Positions 62,711-64,000 of a stretch of 64,000 nt of DNA are shown here, in pieces. This DNA is from Desulfocicer sp963675955 (GTDB taxonomy: Bacteria; Desulfobacterota; Desulfobacteria; Desulfobacterales; Desulfobacteraceae): positions 620,001 through 684,000 of the forward strand of contig CAXXVR010000002.1 in assembly GCA_963675955.2 (NCBI GenBank), given 5' to 3'. A program made the translations under genes and the position numbers. The notes under the pieces were generated by a model that saw only the letters and a list, made by a program, of their open reading frames with translations, searched no databases and was not told where the DNA came from. The first letter of the stretch is position 1; every line of letters begins with the position of its first letter.

Positions 62711-64000
62711 ATGAATATGAAAGATGAACAATTAAGACAAGGGCTGCTCCAGGCGTTGGGAGCAGCAATTCAAGGAGAGGTCCGTTTTGATGGGATCTCA
62801 CGACAGCTTTACAGTACCGATGCCTCGGATTATCAGAAACTTCCTCTGGGGGTGGTGGTTCCCGCCACCATAGATGATGTCTGTGCAGTTGTGGACATCG
62901 CCGCAAGATACGATGTTTCCATTATTCCCCGGGGGGGTGGCTCCAGTCTTTCAGGCCAGACAGTGGGGCCGGGGATTGTCCTTGATCTTTCAAAATATCT
63001 TAATCATATTCTTGACATCAATGTTCAAGAACAATGGGCTGATGTGGAAAGTGGGGTGGTGCTGGATGTGTTGAATGCAGCCCTTATGTCCCATGGGCTC
63101 ATGGTGGGTCCTGATCCCTCCTCCAGTGCTGTTGCCACCCTTGGGGGCATGACCGGTAATAACTCCACCGGATCACACTCCATAAAATATCGCATGATTG
63201 TGGACCACATCCATGAGGTGGATGTGGTGCTCTCCGATGGCACTAAAGCCACCCTGGGACCCAAAACCCCTGAAGAGGTGGCAGAATTGCTGGAACAGTC
63301 CACGGCAGAGGGAACCTTGTACCGGGGAATGCGTGAGATATTAAGAGAGTATAAAACCGACATTGAAACGGGGTACCCGGATACCTGGCGTAACGTGGCC
63401 GGATATAATCTAAAACGCCTGCTGGAGGATCAAGAGGCCGGGAAGCCTTTGAACCTAATGCCTCTGGTGGTGGGGGCAGAAGGGACCCTGGCCGCCATTA
63501 CCCGCATTCGTGTGGGGCTGGTCCCCCGGCCCCGGGTGGTTCGTCTCATGGTGCTTCATTTTAATGATCTGAAAACGGCCCTGGAGCGGGTGCCCTTTAT
63601 CCTGGAACATGATCCGTCGGCGGTGGAGCTTATGAGCCGGCCCATTCTTAAACTGGCCCATGAAAACAGTGCCTATCGAGACACATTACATCGCTTTGTC
63701 CATGGGCTCCCCGGAGCCGTTCTTGTTGTGGAATTTGCCGGAGAAGACGAATCCTCCATTGTAAAAAGTGTTGAAGGACTTGAACAGGCCTTGATGGACA
63801 CAGGCTATGATACCCCCATGACCCATTGCGTTACATCTGAAGAAATGGGCCGGGTGTGGTGGGTCCGGAAATCCGTACTGGGACTGTTGATGAGTAAACC
63901 CGGAGACAACAACCGGCGGATCTGGATCATTGATGATGCCACCGTTCCTGTGGAACGTATGGTGAGCTTCACCCAGGATATCCTTGAGGCGGGAAGGGAG
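62711..64000 (+). CDS. FAD-linked oxidase (D-lactate/glycolate dehydrogenase GlcD-type), N-terminal part
   Basis: 430 codons are visible and the frame runs off the window. The FAD-binding type 4 (PCMH) fold shows PRGGGSSLSGQTVGPGIVLD (about residues 75-94), PSSSAVATLGGMTGNNSTGS and the GLVPRP entry to the C-terminal cap. Such enzymes oxidise 2-hydroxy acids, often with an adjacent iron-sulfur subunit or domain. The start could be 62711 or the ATG at 62717; neither has a strong ribosome site. It follows a TRAP transporter, which probably supplies the substrate. Confidence 0.88.
   Translation, partial: MNMKDEQLRQGLLQALGAAIQGEVRFDGISRQLYSTDASDYQKLPLGVVVPATIDDVCAVVDIAARYDVSIIPRGGGSSLSGQTVGPGIVLDLSKYLNHILDINVQEQWADVESGVVLDVLNAALMSHGLMVGPDPSSSAVATLGGMTGNNSTGSHSIKYRMIVDHIHEVDVVLSDGTKATLGPKTPEEVAELLEQSTAEGTLYRGMREILREYKTDIETGYPDTWRNVAGYNLKRLLEDQEAGKPLNLMPLVVGAEGTLAAITRIRVGLVPRPRVVRLMVLHFNDLKTALERVPFILEHDPSAVELMSRPILKLAHENSAYRDTLHRFVHGLPGAVLVVEFAGEDESSIVKSVEGLEQALMDTGYDTPMTHCVTSEEMGRVWWVRKSVLGLLMSKPGDNNRRIWIIDDATVPVERMVSFTQDILEAGRE

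Noticed and set aside
1..64000. rRNA, tRNA genes or a prophage
   Set aside because: No tRNA cloverleaf with CCA end, rRNA stretch, or phage structural genes were seen in reading the window; the YjqB-like fragment alone does not indicate a prophage.

Overview
The window reads like a chromosomal segment of a sulfate-reducing Desulfobacterota organism (Desulfobacteraceae type, related to Desulfobacterium/Desulfobacula/Desulfotignum). The signs are a selenocysteine-rich HdrA-Mvh hydrogenase cluster, several NtrC-type regulators with matching sigma-54 promoters, TRAP and SLC13 dicarboxylate uptake, an indolepyruvate:ferredoxin oxidoreductase with an ADP-forming acyl-CoA synthetase, and a non-pyrrolysine MttB methyltransferase next to a BCCT transporter. 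The species cannot be named from the sequence alone.

Layout. 1-571: start of a probable YeiH-type transporter on the minus strand. 1,056-5,032: haem-c (CxxCH) sensor kinase plus an NtrC-type regulator broken by a 117-bp piece of an ISAs1-family transposase gene. 5.1-17 kb: mostly minus strand, holding a permease, a U32 peptidase-family protein, a FUSC protein split by one in-frame stop, a DUF3089 hydrolase, DUF6398, VOC and EamA proteins. It is littered with remnants: a CoA-transferase, a GNAT stub, a frameshifted YjqB-like gene and a LigB stub. 17.9-26.2 kb: hydrogenase operon, in order maturation protease, hdrA, mvhD, a ferredoxin-FrhB protein, mvhG, mvhA. Three of these genes (hdrA, mvhD, mvhA) have an in-frame UGA at a conserved cysteine position and must be read through as selenocysteine. 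26.3-31.3 kb: mttB-like/BCCT unit, an upstream sigma-54 promoter and a divergent PAS-AAA+ activator. 31.4-39.2 kb: DctB/DctD-like pair facing a sigma-54 promoter, an SLC13 carboxylate transporter and malic enzyme. 39.4-45.8 kb: leuB, an AT-rich sensor diguanylate cyclase, a glycosyltransferase and an arylamine N-acetyltransferase. 45.9-53.7 kb (minus): iorAB fusion, ADP-forming acyl-CoA synthetase, OFA-type MFS carrier, cytidylate-kinase-like/BON protein. 54.5-59.0 kb: two GntR/FadR regulators, a DHA2 MFS exporter and a decayed IS200/IS605 element. 59.1-64.0 kb: promoter with a palindromic operator, TRAP dctPQM, and the start of an FAD-linked oxidase.

The genes describe an anaerobe that takes up small carboxylates and betaines, oxidises or ferments amino-acid-derived 2-oxoacids to ferredoxin and acyl-CoA, and exchanges electrons with H2 through a bifurcating-type Hdr/Mvh complex.

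The least explained content is intergenic. Family A is a modular hairpin repeat: a 12-bp stem whose loop carries a variable number of GGGTAYT heptads (a G-quadruplex pattern in at least three copies), followed by a second hairpin with covarying stems and, in three places, a large palindrome. Families B and C are shorter inverted-repeat elements with four copies each. Two family A copies lie inside the hydrogenase operon. Other points to follow are an HTH domain fused to HdrA, twin SECIS-like hairpins in mvhD and mvhA with the same loop and offset, and an exact 15-bp tandem repeat ahead of the operon.
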